Below are positions 34,475 to 45,587 of a stretch of DNA of 64,000 bases, in pieces. The stretch spans positions 1,488,001-1,552,000 of the forward strand of contig NZ_CP124616.1 in NCBI RefSeq assembly GCF_029958925.1. The letters run 5' to 3'. The DNA is from Tropicibacter oceani. GTDB taxonomy: Bacteria; Pseudomonadota; Alphaproteobacteria; Rhodobacterales; Rhodobacteraceae. Below the pieces are notes generated by a model. The model had not been told where the DNA came from. It saw only the letters and a program-made list of their open reading frames with translations, and ran no database searches. The position numbers and the translations under genes were made by a program. The first letter of the stretch is position 1; each line of letters starts with the position of its first letter.

Positions 34475-35467
34475 CTATCGCCGCTGGCGCGTCGGCCGCG
34501 CGGCGTGCAGAATCTTGAATTTCGAATTGCCCGCGATTTCGGAATGTTCGCGGAACAGATGGGCCAGGGCCACCTCGTAGGGCAGGTGGCGGTTGGCGAC
34601 CATCCAAAGCTGGCCGTGCGGGGCCAGGATCCGTGCGGCGGCGGCGACAAAGGCCTGCCCCAGCTTGGGGTCAGCCTTGCGGCCGACGTGAAACGGCGGG
34701 TTCATCACGACAACATCCAGGCCGCGCTGCGGCGCCCAGCGGGTTGCGTCGGCCCAATGAAACTCGGCGCGCGGGTCGCTGACGTTCAGGCGGGCGCAGT
34801 CCAGCGCGGTCTGCTCGGCCTCGACCAGGTGCAGGTGTTTGACCGCGGGGCGTTTGAGGATCTCGCGCGACAGCCAGCCCCATCCGGCGCCCAGGTCGGC
34901 GACGACGCCTTTCAGGGTGTCGGGCAGGACCTCGGCCAGCGCCTGCGAGGCCGGGTCCGGGCCGTCGGCGGAGAACACGCCGGGCGCGGTCATGTCGCCG
35001 CTGGCGTTGCGGGCCATGGCCGGGCGGGCCCAGTCGGCCAGCGCCGCGCCGGCGGTGAACCACAGGCATTTTCCATGCGCCTTTGACACCTGACCCTGCA
35101 CCGCGACCTTGCCCTTGAGGGCCTTGGCAATGGATTCGATCCCATCGGTCTTGGCGCCATTGACCACCACCAAGCCTCCGGGGGCGGCGGCTTCCTCGGC
35201 GCGGGCGATCCAGGTTTCGGCCAGGTCACGGGCGCGCGGCAGGGTGACGATGACGGCGGCATAGGGACCGTTCAGCGCCGTTGCCAGCGCGGCGCCCTGC
35301 GACTGCCAGGCGTCGACTTCGGGGCGGAAGGTCTGGATGATCTCGCAGCGCTCGGCTTTGATCGGAAGCCCGTCTTCGGCCAGCGCGCCCATCAAGGCGA
35401 TGCGGCCCTCGGAGGGCAGGGTCAATCCGCCCTTATCAATGGCGAAACGGAGGCGTTCGGCGTTCAT
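34475..35467 (-). CDS. RsmC/RlmG-like rRNA guanine-N2 methyltransferase
   Basis: 330 residues: a degenerate N-terminal domain plus a C-terminal Rossmann methyltransferase (VVADLGAGWGWLSREIL for SAM binding; catalytic VVMNPPFHVG). The NPPF tetrapeptide indicates N-methylation of a base, and the two-domain layout matches RsmC (16S m2G1207). The exact target is not proven. Same strand as clpS, 18 bp downstream of it. Confidence 0.8.
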   Translation of the reverse strand: MNAERLRFAIDKGGLTLPSEGRIALMGALAEDGLPIKAERCEIIQTFRPEVDAWQSQGAALATALNGPYAAVIVTLPRARDLAETWIARAEEAAAPGGLVVVNGAKTDGIESIAKALKGKVAVQGQVSKAHGKCLWFTAGAALADWARPAMARNASGDMTAPGVFSADGPDPASQALAEVLPDTLKGVVADLGAGWGWLSREILKRPAVKHLHLVEAEQTALDCARLNVSDPRAEFHWADATRWAPQRGLDVVVMNPPFHVGRKADPKLGQAFVAAAARILAPHGQLWMVANRHLPYEVALAHLFREHSEIAGNSKFKILHAARPTRQRR

Positions 35468-35485
35468 GACGAAACGGGCCGCGCC

Positions 35486-35815
35486 CTATTCCTTTTCCAT
35501 GGTGCATTGCAGCGGGTGCTGGTGGCGACGGGCGAAATCCATGACCTGGCTTACCTTTGTTTCGGCAATTTCGTGGGAAAAGACGCCGACCACGGCGACG
35601 CCTTTCTTGTGGACCGTCAGCATCACCTCGAAGGCCTGGGCATGGGTCATGCCAAAGAACCGTTCCAGTACATGCACCACGAATTCCATCGGGGTATAGT
35701 CGTCGTTCAGCAGCAGCACCTTGTACAACGGTGGGCGCTTTGTCTTGGGTCTGGTCTGCAGCACAACGCCAAGATCGCCCTGCCCGTCGCCGGGCTGGTC
35801 GCTGTCGGAGGCCAT
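35486..35815 (-). CDS. clpS: ClpS N-end-rule adaptor of the ClpAP protease
   Basis: 109 residues. The ClpS core includes [20 protein letters not shown] and [20 protein letters not shown], with the N-degron pocket residues (ND, D, M, H) in place. Delivers N-end-rule substrates to ClpA. The ATG at 35815 gives the usual short disordered N-terminus; upstream in-frame ATGs would add an atypical extension. Divergent from the HAD hydrolase at 35942. Confidence 0.9.
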   Translation of the reverse strand: MASDSDQPGDGQGDLGVVLQTRPKTKRPPLYKVLLLNDDYTPMEFVVHVLERFFGMTHAQAFEVMLTVHKKGVAVVGVFSHEIAETKVSQVMDFARRHQHPLQCTMEKE

Positions 35816-35941
35816 GCCAGAGGTCCTCGAAAACTGGGCCTGCATCATTACGTCTGCCACGCTTTTGCGTTCCATCATCAGGGGGGTGTATATAACCTGT
35901 AAGTCGTCCGGGAAAAGGGGGGGCGGCCAGTAGGGGGCAGA

Positions 35942-36640
35942 ATGGCGCAGAAATTGCAGACAATCGGCTTTGATGCGGACGATACCCTTTGGCACAACGA
36001 ACGTTTCTTTCACCTGACCCAGCAGCGATTCGCGGAATTGCTGGCCGACCATGCGCCGCGTGATCACCTGGATGCCCGGCTGCTGGCTGCGGAACGGCGC
36101 AACATCGGACACTATGGATTCGGGGTAAAGGGCTTTACCCTGTCGATGATCGAAACCGCCATCGAGGTGACCGAAGGGCGGGTGCCCGCCGAGGTCATCT
36201 CGAAACTGCTTCTGGCGGGGCGCGAAATGCTGGATCATCCGATGGAACTGTTGCCCCATGCGCGCCAGGCGGTCGAGGCGGTGGCCGGTCAGTACCACGT
36301 CTTGTTGATCACCAAGGGCGACCTGCTGCACCAGGAACGCAAGCTGGCGCAATCGGGGCTGGGCGATCTGTTCGACGGGGTCGAGATCGTGTCGGACAAG
36401 CAGGCGGCGACCTATGCGCGCATCTTCGGGGCTGCGCCCGGCGGGGCCGGGGCGGCGATGATGGTGGGCAATTCGATGAAATCCGACGTGATTCCCGCCA
36501 TCGAAGCCGGCGGTTGGGGCGTCTTTGTGCCCCATGATCTGGCCTGGGATCTCGAACATGCCGAACCGCCCGAAGCGCCGCGGTATCGCGCCCTTCACGA
36601 CCTGTCGGGTCTTGCGGATCTGGTCGCGCGGATCGGCTGA
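35942..36640 (+). CDS. HAD-family hydrolase
   Basis: 232 residues. Motif I is [11 protein letters not shown] (both Asp present), motif II falls in LLITKGDLL, and motif III/IV in [20 protein letters not shown]. It belongs to the phosphoglycolate-phosphatase-like subgroup with a helical cap at residues about 20-100. Cytosolic phosphatase; substrate unknown. Confidence 0.85.
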   Translation: MAQKLQTIGFDADDTLWHNERFFHLTQQRFAELLADHAPRDHLDARLLAAERRNIGHYGFGVKGFTLSMIETAIEVTEGRVPAEVISKLLLAGREMLDHPMELLPHARQAVEAVAGQYHVLLITKGDLLHQERKLAQSGLGDLFDGVEIVSDKQAATYARIFGAAPGGAGAAMMVGNSMKSDVIPAIEAGGWGVFVPHDLAWDLEHAEPPEAPRYRALHDLSGLADLVARIG

Positions 36641-36878
36641 TCCGGGGCCCCAAACGCTGCCTTATTCCTGCCACATTTCGCCACATTCCGACCACAATCG
36701 CCTGTATAGGGTCCGCGGCGGGTGTCACCCCCAAGATATGCCAAGGCGCGTTAACGAAAATCTCTGAATATCAAGGCATTGCAGGGTTTTCTTGACGCAG
36801 GGCCTGTGCTAGCATTTGGGTAACCAAAAAACGAGCTCACCGAAAAATCGGGGGCCAGAGGCAGTAAATAGGCGGAAC

Positions 36879-38372
36879 ATGCAGACGGGACGTCGCAGGC
36901 AGCACACAGGCCGTATTGGCCTGTATATCATCACGTTGATTTGGCTCATGCTTTTGGTGCCGCTCAGCGCCATGGCCGCACCCTATGCGGCGATGGTGAT
37001 GGACGCACGAACCGGCAAGGTCCTGCATACGGACAACGCTGACACGCGCCTGCACCCCGCCTCTTTGACCAAGATGATGACGCTGTATATCGCCTTTGAG
37101 GCGGTCGAAAACGGCGAGCTGACAATGGACACCCTTGTCACCGTATCGCGCAATGCAGCGTCCGAACCGCCCTCCAAGCTGGGCCTGCGCGAAGGTCAGA
37201 AAATCAAGCTGCGCTACCTGGTGCGCGCCGCCGCTGTCAAATCGGCCAACGACGCCGCCACCGCCATCGGCGAGGCGATCTCCGGCTCCGAAGCCGCTTT
37301 TGCCCGGCGCATGAACCGCACGGCCAAGGCGATGGGGATGACCCGCACCAGCTTCAAGAACGCCCACGGCCTGACGGAAAACGGGCACCTGTCGACCGCA
37401 CGCGACATGACCATTCTGGGCCGTCACGTGATCTACGACTACCCGCAGTATTATAACCTGTTCTCGCGCATCACCGCCGATGCCGGGGTGGGCACGGTCA
37501 GCCATACCAACCGCCGCCTGCTCAGCAGCTATCAGGGCGCGGACGGGATCAAGACCGGCTATACCCGGGCGGCGGGTTTCAACCTTGTTGCCTCGGCGCA
37601 GCGGGGCAACGAACGGGTGATCGCCACAGTCTTTGGCGGCAGCTCGACCGCGTCGCGCAATGCCAAGGTGGCCGAATTGCTTGATCTTGGATTCCGCAAG
37701 TCGCCTTCGGGGGGCGGGGTCCGCGCCCCGGGCAAGCCTGAATACCAGGGGCAGGGCGCAAGCGATCTGATCGCCGACAACAACAGCCCCGCGCCCGGCG
37801 CGCGGGCCAAGTCGATTCGCGTGGCCAGCGCGGCAGTCACGCGCAGCCTGCGCCCGCAGGTTCGCCCCAGCCTTGTGTCGCCGGCAGATGTCGCGCCGCT
37901 GGTGGCCGGGGTCCAGGACGATATCGAGAACATGCTCAAAGAGGTGCAGTCGGTGGCCGCCGTGGCCCCCAGCGCCCCGGCAAAACCCGAACCCAAGACC
38001 GTCAGTGTCGCGCCTGCGGCTTCGATCAAACCGGCGCGGCGTCCGCAGGGCGTGGTGTTGGCGTCGAACCCGCCGCGCGCCGAGGCGACCCCCGCGCTCA
38101 AGGCCGAGGTGGTCACGCGCCTGTCGACGTCCGGCGGGCGGCACTGGGGCATCAACGTGGGCCGCTATTCCAGCCGCTTCGAGGCGGAAAAGGTCATGCT
38201 GAAAACCGCGCTGATTGAAACCGCGACGCTGGACGGCGCCCTGCGCAAGGTGAACCAGGGCAAGCGCGGCTTTGATGCGAATTTCATGGGACTGACGCGC
38301 GATCAGGCGGATCTGGCCTGCCGCAGGCTTCAGGCCCGGCAGATCACCTGCTTCATGATCGGGCCCAGCTGA
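36879..38372 (+). CDS. D-alanyl-D-alanine carboxypeptidase with C-terminal SPOR domain
   Basis: 497 residues. A signal peptide/anchor (IGLYIITLIWLMLLVPLSAMA) precedes a peptidase S11 domain with SLTK, SAN and KTG active-site motifs (HPASLTKMM; VKSANDAA; GIKTGYT). A proline/alanine-rich linker leads to a C-terminal SPOR domain (GINVGRYSSRFEAEKVM) that should bind denuded septal glycan. This is a low-molecular-weight PBP that trims peptidoglycan stem peptides in the periplasm. The start at 36879 has a GGCGG upstream. A strong terminator follows. Confidence 0.88.
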   Translation: MQTGRRRQHTGRIGLYIITLIWLMLLVPLSAMAAPYAAMVMDARTGKVLHTDNADTRLHPASLTKMMTLYIAFEAVENGELTMDTLVTVSRNAASEPPSKLGLREGQKIKLRYLVRAAAVKSANDAATAIGEAISGSEAAFARRMNRTAKAMGMTRTSFKNAHGLTENGHLSTARDMTILGRHVIYDYPQYYNLFSRITADAGVGTVSHTNRRLLSSYQGADGIKTGYTRAAGFNLVASAQRGNERVIATVFGGSSTASRNAKVAELLDLGFRKSPSGGGVRAPGKPEYQGQGASDLIADNNSPAPGARAKSIRVASAAVTRSLRPQVRPSLVSPADVAPLVAGVQDDIENMLKEVQSVAAVAPSAPAKPEPKTVSVAPAASIKPARRPQGVVLASNPPRAEATPALKAEVVTRLSTSGGRHWGINVGRYSSRFEAEKVMLKTALIETATLDGALRKVNQGKRGFDANFMGLTRDQADLACRRLQARQITCFMIGPS

Positions 38373-38401
38373 CATCCAACGCCCCCGGACCTCGCGAAAT
38401 C

Positions 38402-38428
38402 AGCCGATGGCCCCGCCGTCGGCTTTTT
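38402..38428 (+). terminator. Terminator after the D,D-carboxypeptidase
   Basis: Stem AGCCGATGGC (38402-38411) pairs with GCCGTCGGCT (38415-38424) at 9 of 10 positions, followed by TTTTT. Confidence 0.8.
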
Positions 38429-38483
38429 CGTGCCGGATGCGGCGCGGAGGACCCGGATCACGCCATGCGCTGCCCCCAGAAAA

Positions 38484-38518
38484 CGACAAACCCCCGAAAG
38501 GCGGATGCCCCGGGGGTC
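38484..38518 (-). terminator. Terminator after rpsU
   Basis: On the minus strand a CCCCCG/CGGGGG hairpin (38491-38496 with 38511-38516) is followed by TTTGT. It ends the rpsU transcript and faces the carboxypeptidase terminator. Confidence 0.7.
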
Positions 38519-38561
38519 GTCTTGTGACTTCAGTGTATAAAGTCGATCGTGCGGGGTGTGC

Positions 38562-38768
38562 TTAGAGCATACCTTCGCGCTGGGCCTTTTTACGTGCCAG
38601 CTTGCGCGCGCGGCGGATGGCCTCGGCCTTTTCACGGGCTTTCTTGACCGACGGTTTCTCGAAATGCTGCTTGAGCTTCATTTCGCGGAACACGCCTTCG
38701 CGCTGGAGCTTTTTCTTCAGGGCACGAAGCGCCTGATCGACGTTGTTATCACGAACACTGACCTGCAT
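38562..38768 (-). CDS. rpsU: 30S ribosomal protein S21
   Basis: 68 residues: [20 protein letters not shown] and the arginine/lysine-rich C-terminal helices typical of bS21. It binds near the anti-Shine-Dalgarno end of 16S rRNA and supports initiation. A stand-alone gene with its own terminator, as usual in alphaproteobacteria. Confidence 0.96.
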   Translation of the reverse strand: MQVSVRDNNVDQALRALKKKLQREGVFREMKLKQHFEKPSVKKAREKAEAIRRARKLARKKAQREGML

Positions 38769-38929
38769 GTGGTTGTCACCACCTTTCTAGATAGAGTTGC
38801 AAGGATTTGCAGGAAGTGGCCTGATAGCCGCCTTCGCCCTATTTGTCAAAGGGGCGCGCGCGATTTGTCCGGTTTTCTCGGACGCTGTGCGGGTCTAACG
38901 TGACCAAGCAAGTTATCAAGGAGGCATTG

Positions 38930-39601
38930 ATGCCTGACACTCTGCAAACCCGCCTGCTGGACGCCATCCTGATGCATGTGCCGTTTGACGGCTGGTCCGA
39001 GCCCAGCTTTGCCGCCGCGATCGAGGATGCAGGCGTTGATCCCGTCGTGGCGCGCAGCCTGTTTCCGCGCGGCGCGGTCGATCTGGCCGTGGCCTATCAC
39101 AAGGCCGGGGATGCCGAGATGCTGCGCCGGATCGAGGCCGCGGACCTGTCCGAGATGCGCTTTCGCGACAAGGTGGCCTTTGCCGTGCGCGCCCGGATCG
39201 AGGCGGTCGATGACCGCGAAGTCGTGCGCCGGGGAACCGCGCTGTTTGCCCTGCCGATGCATGCGGTCGATGGGGCCAAGCTGATTTGGGGCACCGCCGA
39301 TGCGATCTGGAATGCGCTGGGCGACAGCTCGCGCGATTTCAACTGGTACACCAAGCGCGCGACGCTGTCGGCGGTCTATTCGTCCACCGTGCTGTACTGG
39401 CTGGGCGACGAATCGCCGGAAAACACCGCAACCTGGGAGTTTCTCGATCGCCGGATCGAAGATGTGATGCGCTTTGAAAAGACCAAGGCCCAGATGCGCG
39501 ACAACCCCTTGCTGTCGCGGCTGATGGCGGGGCCGGGCAAGCTGGCCGAACGGATCAAGGCGCCCGACGGCGCGGCCAGCGACCTGCCCGGCGGCGGCTG
39601 A
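38930..39601 (+). CDS. COQ9 family protein
   Basis: 223 residues. An N-terminal TetR-like helical fold (LLDAILMHVPFDGWSEPSFA) precedes a COQ9 C-terminal domain (WGTADAIWNALGDSSRDFNW and TLSAVYSSTVLYWLGDES). COQ9 is a lipid-binding partner in ubiquinone synthesis. The start at 38930 is fixed by AAGGAGG. The quinone oxidoreductase gene follows 60 bp downstream. Confidence 0.9.
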   Translation: MPDTLQTRLLDAILMHVPFDGWSEPSFAAAIEDAGVDPVVARSLFPRGAVDLAVAYHKAGDAEMLRRIEAADLSEMRFRDKVAFAVRARIEAVDDREVVRRGTALFALPMHAVDGAKLIWGTADAIWNALGDSSRDFNWYTKRATLSAVYSSTVLYWLGDESPENTATWEFLDRRIEDVMRFEKTKAQMRDNPLLSRLMAGPGKLAERIKAPDGAASDLPGGG

Positions 39602-39661
39602 CGCGCTGTTGCCCCCGCCGCGCGGATCGGTCACTTTGCCCGTCAAATGACGGAGACAAAG

Positions 39662-40645
39662 ATGACAGACACAATGCGCGCCGTGGAGATCACCGAAGCC
39701 GGTGGCCCCGAAGTCCTGAAACTTTGCGAGCGTCCCGTGCCGCAGTCCGGCCACGGGCAGGTGGTGATCAAGCTGGCCTATGCCGGTGTGAACCGCCCCG
39801 ACGCGCTGCAACGCGCGGGCAGCTATGCGCCGCCGCCCACCGCCTCGGACCTGCCGGGACTTGAAGGCGCGGGCGAGGTGGTGGCCATCGGTGCTGGCGT
39901 TGACGAGCTGAAGATCGGCGATCAGGTCTGTGCCCTGCTGCCCGGCGGCGGCTATGCCGAATACGTCGCCACACCTGCGGCGCACTGCCTGCCGGTGCCG
40001 CAGGGGCTGGACCTGAAACAGGCCGCCTGCCTGCCCGAGACCTTCTATACCGTCTGGTCCAATGTCTTCATGCGTGGCGGGTTGCAGGCGGGTGAACGTT
40101 TTCTGGTTCATGGCGGATCGTCCGGGATCGGCACGACCGCGATCCAGCTGGCGCGCGAATTCGGCGCGCGGGTCTTTACCACCGCCGGGTCGGATGACAA
40201 ATGCAAGGCCTGCACCGATCTGGGGGCCGAACGCGCGATCAATTACCGCGACGAGGATTTCCTTGAAATCCTGAGGGCCGAGGGCGGCGCGAACCTGATC
40301 CTCGACATGGTCGGCGGGTCCTACCTGCCACGCAACGTGCGGGCGCTGGCCAATGACGGGCGACTGGTGCAGATCGCCTTTCTGACCGGCCCCAAGGTCG
40401 AGCTGAACTTTGCCGAGGTCATGATGCGCCGCCTGACCATAACCGGCAGCACGCTGCGTCCGCAAAGCGATCTGGCCAAGGCGCGGATTGCCGATCAGTT
40501 GCGCGAAAAAGTCTGGCCGCTGCTGGACGCCGGGAAAATCGCCCCGGTGATGGATTCCGAATTCCCGCTGGTAGACGCCGCAAAGGCCCATGCCCGCATG
40601 GAAAGCTCAGGTCATATCGGGAAAATCGTTCTCAAGATCGGCTGA
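39662..40645 (+). CDS. NAD(P)H-quinone oxidoreductase, PIG3/QOR type
   Basis: 327 residues of the zinc-free medium-chain dehydrogenase group: GroES-like N-terminal half (YAGVNRPDALQRAGSY) and Rossmann half with VHGGSSGIGTTAIQLARE. PIG3-type enzymes reduce quinones with NADPH. The start at 39662 is chosen for GGAG upstream; the ATG at 39647 has none. Its neighbour is COQ9, which fits quinone metabolism. Confidence 0.87.
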   Translation: MTDTMRAVEITEAGGPEVLKLCERPVPQSGHGQVVIKLAYAGVNRPDALQRAGSYAPPPTASDLPGLEGAGEVVAIGAGVDELKIGDQVCALLPGGGYAEYVATPAAHCLPVPQGLDLKQAACLPETFYTVWSNVFMRGGLQAGERFLVHGGSSGIGTTAIQLAREFGARVFTTAGSDDKCKACTDLGAERAINYRDEDFLEILRAEGGANLILDMVGGSYLPRNVRALANDGRLVQIAFLTGPKVELNFAEVMMRRLTITGSTLRPQSDLAKARIADQLREKVWPLLDAGKIAPVMDSEFPLVDAAKAHARMESSGHIGKIVLKIG

Positions 40646-40689
40646 GGGGTCGGGGCTTGGCCCCGCCCTACACCGTGCCGCGCCTGTGT

Positions 40690-41640
40690 TCAGTCAAAGA
40701 AACCGGGACCGGCGGCGGTCAGCAGCCGGTTGGCCAGTTCGTGCCCCAGTTGTGGGCCGTCGGCGATGCGGCCGGTAATCTCGTCGGCATGGCTGGCGGA
40801 CCCATCGGGGCGCAGGATCTCTCCGCGCAGCCGCAGGATGTCGCCGTCCAGTTCCGCCAGCGCGGCAATCGGTGTCTCGCACGACCCGTCCAGCGCTGCA
40901 AGAAAGGACCGTTCCGCCGCCAGACGCTGGCCGGTAGGGGTGTCGTGGATCGCGGCCAGCATGTCCCTTGCGCGCGTGTCATCGACCCGCCTTTCGATCC
41001 CGATGGCGCCTTGGGCCACGGCGGGCAGCATGTCCTCGGGCTCGATCGCGGACTTTGGAACGTCGTCCATGTGCATCCGGTTCAGCCCGGCCATGGCCAG
41101 AAAGGTCGCCGTCGCCACGCCATCGCCCAGCTTTTTCAGCCGGGTCTGCACGTTGCCGCGAAATTCCACCACCTGCAGGTCAGGCCGCCGCGCCAGCAGT
41201 TGCGCGCGGCGCCGCAAGGACGAGGTGCCCACGACTGCGCCCTGCGGCAGATCATGCAGGCTGCTGAAGGCCGGACTGATGAAGGCGTCGCGCGTATCCT
41301 CGCGCGGCAGATAGCAATCCAGCATCAGGCCGTCGGGCTGCTCGGTCGGCATGTCCTTCATCGAATGCACGGCGATGTCGATCCCGCCCGCCAGCATGGC
41401 CTCTTCGATTTCCTTGGTGAACAGACCCTTGTTGCCGATTTCCTTGAGCGGCCGATCCGCCTGGATCATCGAACGGTCATCGCCGGTCGTCTTGATCACC
41501 ACGATCTCGAATGCCGCCTCGGGCAGGTCAAAGGCCGCGCCAAGGCGCGCGCGTGTTTCGTAGGCCTGGGCAAGCGCCAGGGGCGATCCACGGGTGCCGA
41601 TTTTCAAGGGTGCAGCGGGGCTGGGAAGCTCATATGTCAT
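40690..41640 (-). CDS. hemC: Hydroxymethylbilane synthase (porphobilinogen deaminase)
   Basis: 316 residues. N-terminal KIGTRGSPLALAQA and the C-terminal LDGSCETPIAAL, whose Cys carries the dipyrromethane cofactor, are diagnostic. Polymerises four porphobilinogens in tetrapyrrole synthesis. Divergent from hemE with an 87-bp shared promoter region, which suggests co-regulation. Confidence 0.95.
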   Translation of the reverse strand: MTYELPSPAAPLKIGTRGSPLALAQAYETRARLGAAFDLPEAAFEIVVIKTTGDDRSMIQADRPLKEIGNKGLFTKEIEEAMLAGGIDIAVHSMKDMPTEQPDGLMLDCYLPREDTRDAFISPAFSSLHDLPQGAVVGTSSLRRRAQLLARRPDLQVVEFRGNVQTRLKKLGDGVATATFLAMAGLNRMHMDDVPKSAIEPEDMLPAVAQGAIGIERRVDDTRARDMLAAIHDTPTGQRLAAERSFLAALDGSCETPIAALAELDGDILRLRGEILRPDGSASHADEITGRIADGPQLGHELANRLLTAAGPGFFD

Positions 41641-41727
41641 GGGGCAAATCTTTATGCGGCGCTTTGGGCGGTGGCAATGGCATCTGATTTGACATATTGC
41701 CGCCCAAGACAAGAATAGGAGGCCCCG
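41641..41727. promoter_or_regulatory. Shared hemC/hemE divergent promoter region
   Basis: 87 bp between the two start codons. It contains TTTGACATATTG near 41688 and a GGAGG ribosome-binding site for hemE at about 41718. No clear operator could be assigned. Confidence 0.45.
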
Positions 41728-42759
41728 ATGACCAAAACGATCCTGCGCGCCCTGGCGGGCGAAACCCTGCCCACACCGCCGATCTGGATGATGCGTCAGG
41801 CGGGCCGCTATCTGCCGGAATACAAGGCCACGCGGGCGCAAGCCGGGGATTTCCTGTCGCTGTGCTACAACCCGGAACTGGCGACCGAGGTGACGTTGCA
41901 GCCGATCCGCCGCTACGGCTTTGACGCGGCGATCCTGTTTGCCGACATCCTGCTGTTGCCGCAGGCGCTGGGGGCGGATCTGTGGTTTGTCACCGGCGAA
42001 GGCCCGCGCCTGTCCACGATCACCACGATGGACGAATTCGACAAGCTGGGCCGGGGCGAGATGATCCACGACACCCTGTCGCCGATCTATGAAACCGTGC
42101 GCCGCCTGCGCAAGGCGCTGCCCGAGGAAACCACCCTGATCGGCTTCGCAGGCGCGCCCTGGACCGTGGCAACCTACATGATCGCCGGGCGCGGCACGCC
42201 GGATCAGGGCCCGGCCCATGCGCTGAAGGCGGAAAACCGTCCGGTGTTCGATGCGATCATCGACCGGCTGACCGAATCCACCATCGACTATCTGTCCGAA
42301 CAGGTGAAAGCGGGCGCCGAGGTCATCAAGATTTTCGACAGCTGGGCCGGCTCGCTGAAAGGCGAGGATTTCGACCGCTACGCCATGCAGCCGACCCGCA
42401 CCATCGTGCAGGAGCTCAAGTCGCGCTTTCCGGGCCTGCCGATCATCGCCTTTCCGCGTCAGGCGGGCGACAATTATATCGGCTTTCATCAGGCGACGGG
42501 CGCCGACTGCGTGGCGCTGGACGACAGCGTGACGCCCGAGTGGGCGGCCGAGCATGTCCAGCCCCACGGCTGCGTGCAGGGCAACCTGGCCAGCAGCCAT
42601 ATGGTCACCGGTGGCCAGGCCCTGATCGACGAGACAAAGCGCGTGGTTCAGGCGTTTTCCAAGGGCCCGCATATCTTCAATCTGGGGCATGGCATCACGC
42701 CGGACGCCGATCCGGAAAACGTGCAGCTGATGATCGACACGGTGCGCGGCAAGGTCTGA
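41728..42759 (+). CDS. hemE: Uroporphyrinogen decarboxylase
   Basis: 343 residues. Signature [20 protein letters not shown] at the N-terminus and the second signature around [17 protein letters not shown]; the C-terminal [16 protein letters not shown] is also characteristic. Decarboxylates uroporphyrinogen III to coproporphyrinogen III. Preceded by AGGAGG and divergent from hemC. Confidence 0.96.
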   Translation: MTKTILRALAGETLPTPPIWMMRQAGRYLPEYKATRAQAGDFLSLCYNPELATEVTLQPIRRYGFDAAILFADILLLPQALGADLWFVTGEGPRLSTITTMDEFDKLGRGEMIHDTLSPIYETVRRLRKALPEETTLIGFAGAPWTVATYMIAGRGTPDQGPAHALKAENRPVFDAIIDRLTESTIDYLSEQVKAGAEVIKIFDSWAGSLKGEDFDRYAMQPTRTIVQELKSRFPGLPIIAFPRQAGDNYIGFHQATGADCVALDDSVTPEWAAEHVQPHGCVQGNLASSHMVTGGQALIDETKRVVQAFSKGPHIFNLGHGITPDADPENVQLMIDTVRGKV

Positions 42760-42780
42760 CCTTTTGGGCGCAGGGGCGGT

Positions 42781-43758
42781 TCAACGCCGCCCCCAGCGCC
42801 CGCGCCGTCCCGGCATCGGGCGCGCCTTGGCCTGCTCACGCAGGAACACGAACAGGCCCGCACCGATGATCAGCGCGCAGCCGATCCATGTCGACACGGT
42901 CGGCCATTCACCAAAGATCAGCCAGCCCCAAAAGATCGCCATCGGCAGGCCGATGTATTCAAACGGCGCAATCGTGGCGGCATTGGCCATGCGGTAGGCC
43001 GCGCTTAGACAATAGCCCACAACGCCCGAACAGATCCCCAGCCCGATGAACACCGGCCAGTCGCCCGGCGCGGGCCAGACCCAGGCGCGCAGCAGGAAAA
43101 TCAGGCTTTCGTTGGTGACCCCTTCCGCATAGCGGCCGTCCCCGGCGACCAGGTAGAACCCCGTCGACACCACCAGAAAGGTCGTCTGGATATAGACCGC
43201 CAGCGCCGAGGCCCGCGTTGTCACCCCCAGCCGCCGGGTCATCACCTGCATCAGCGCATACAGCGCCGCCGCGATCACCGGCAGCAGCAGCACAAGGCGC
43301 GACACCTCCAGATCGGTTTTCCACGGCTGCTGCATGATCACCACGCCGGCAAAGCCGACGATCACCGCGCCCATCCGCAAGGGCCCGACCTTTTCCCCCA
43401 GCATCGGGATCGACAGCAGGGTGATGAACAGGGGCGCGACGAAAAACAGCGCCGTCGCCTGGCCCAGCGGCAGAACCGCCACCGCCGCGTAAAAAGTCAT
43501 GTTGGCAAAGACCACCAGACCCCCGCGCAGCATGTGCAGGAACGGGGTCTTGCTGCGCAGGATGCCCAGCCCGCCTTCGTAAAAGACAAAGCCAAAGGTG
43601 AACACCAACCCGATGGCCGAGCGGGCAAAGACCATCTGGTGCAGCGGATAGCCACCCGACAGCACCTTGATCAGAAGATCGTTGATCGAAATGGCGACAA
43701 CGCCAAGGCAAATCAAAAGAATGCCAAGGCCGGCCTGATTGAGCGATGAAGGTTGCAT
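42781..43758 (-). CDS. DMT-superfamily (EamA) transporter
   Basis: 325 residues with about ten hydrophobic helices in two EamA repeats (LGVVAISINDLLIKVLSGGY at the start; the second repeat begins near ALYALMQVMTRR). Inner-membrane metabolite exporter of unknown substrate. Its stop is 21 bp from the hemE stop (convergent). Confidence 0.85.
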   Translation of the reverse strand: MQPSSLNQAGLGILLICLGVVAISINDLLIKVLSGGYPLHQMVFARSAIGLVFTFGFVFYEGGLGILRSKTPFLHMLRGGLVVFANMTFYAAVAVLPLGQATALFFVAPLFITLLSIPMLGEKVGPLRMGAVIVGFAGVVIMQQPWKTDLEVSRLVLLLPVIAAALYALMQVMTRRLGVTTRASALAVYIQTTFLVVSTGFYLVAGDGRYAEGVTNESLIFLLRAWVWPAPGDWPVFIGLGICSGVVGYCLSAAYRMANAATIAPFEYIGLPMAIFWGWLIFGEWPTVSTWIGCALIIGAGLFVFLREQAKARPMPGRRGRWGRR

Positions 43759-43889
43759 GCCCCAGCCTTAGTCCTGCGCGCAGACCCGGACCATCCCAAA
43801 AGCGACATGCATGACCCTTGTGCATTTCTGCAGCTTTGTTTTGTGAACCGATCAGTCTAGATATGAGCGACGAACAGGAAAGGCACACC

Positions 43890-44821
<932 letters not shown>

Positions 44822-44825
<4 letters not shown>

Positions 44826-45583
44826 ACGTCGGAGCCATCAAGGCCATCTACCGCAACGAAATGGCCCGCTTTTTCCGCACGCTGGCGCAAAGCTTCATCT
44901 CGCCGGTGATCTCGACCTCGCTGTATTTCGTTGTCTTCGGCGCGGCCATCGGCAGCCGGATCGACCAGGTCGAAGGCGTCAGCTATGGCGCCTTTATCGT
45001 GCCCGGGCTGATCATGCTCAGCGTTATCACGCAGGCCATTTCCAACGCCTCTTTCGGCATCTATTTCCCGAAATTCATCGGCACGATTTACGAACTGCTG
45101 TCGGCCCCGGTGAACTTTCTGGAAATCGTCATCGGCTATGTGGGAGCAGCGGCGACCAAGGCGCTGTTCATTGGTGTCGTCATCCTGGGCACCGCGTCGC
45201 TGTTCGTCGACATTTCGATCATGCACCCCTTTGCCATGGTGGCCTTTCTGGTCCTGACCTGCATCAGCTTTTCCCTGATGGGGTTCATCATCGGCATCTG
45301 GGCGGGCAATTTCGAACAGCTGCAACTGGTGCCGCTGCTGATCGTCACGCCGCTGATCTTTCTTGGCGGGTCGTTCTATTCGATCTCGATGCTGCCGCCG
45401 GTGTGGCAGACGATCACCCTGTTCAACCCGGTGGTCTACCTGATCTCGGGCTTTCGCTGGGCGTTCTTTGGTACGGCGGACGTACCCATCGGCCTGAGCC
45501 TTCTCGCCATCGCCGGGTTCACGGCGCTGTGCCTGGCCGTGGTCTGGTGGATATTCAAGACCGGCTGGCGGATCAGGACGTAA
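44822..45583 (+). CDS. ABC-2 exporter permease
   Basis: 253 residues with six hydrophobic helices and the ABC-2 signature region around [20 protein letters not shown]. The YadH/NodJ-like N-terminus ([20 protein letters not shown]) is present. Translationally coupled to the ATP-binding protein (ATGA). Inner membrane. Confidence 0.9.
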
Positions 45584-45587
45584 TCCC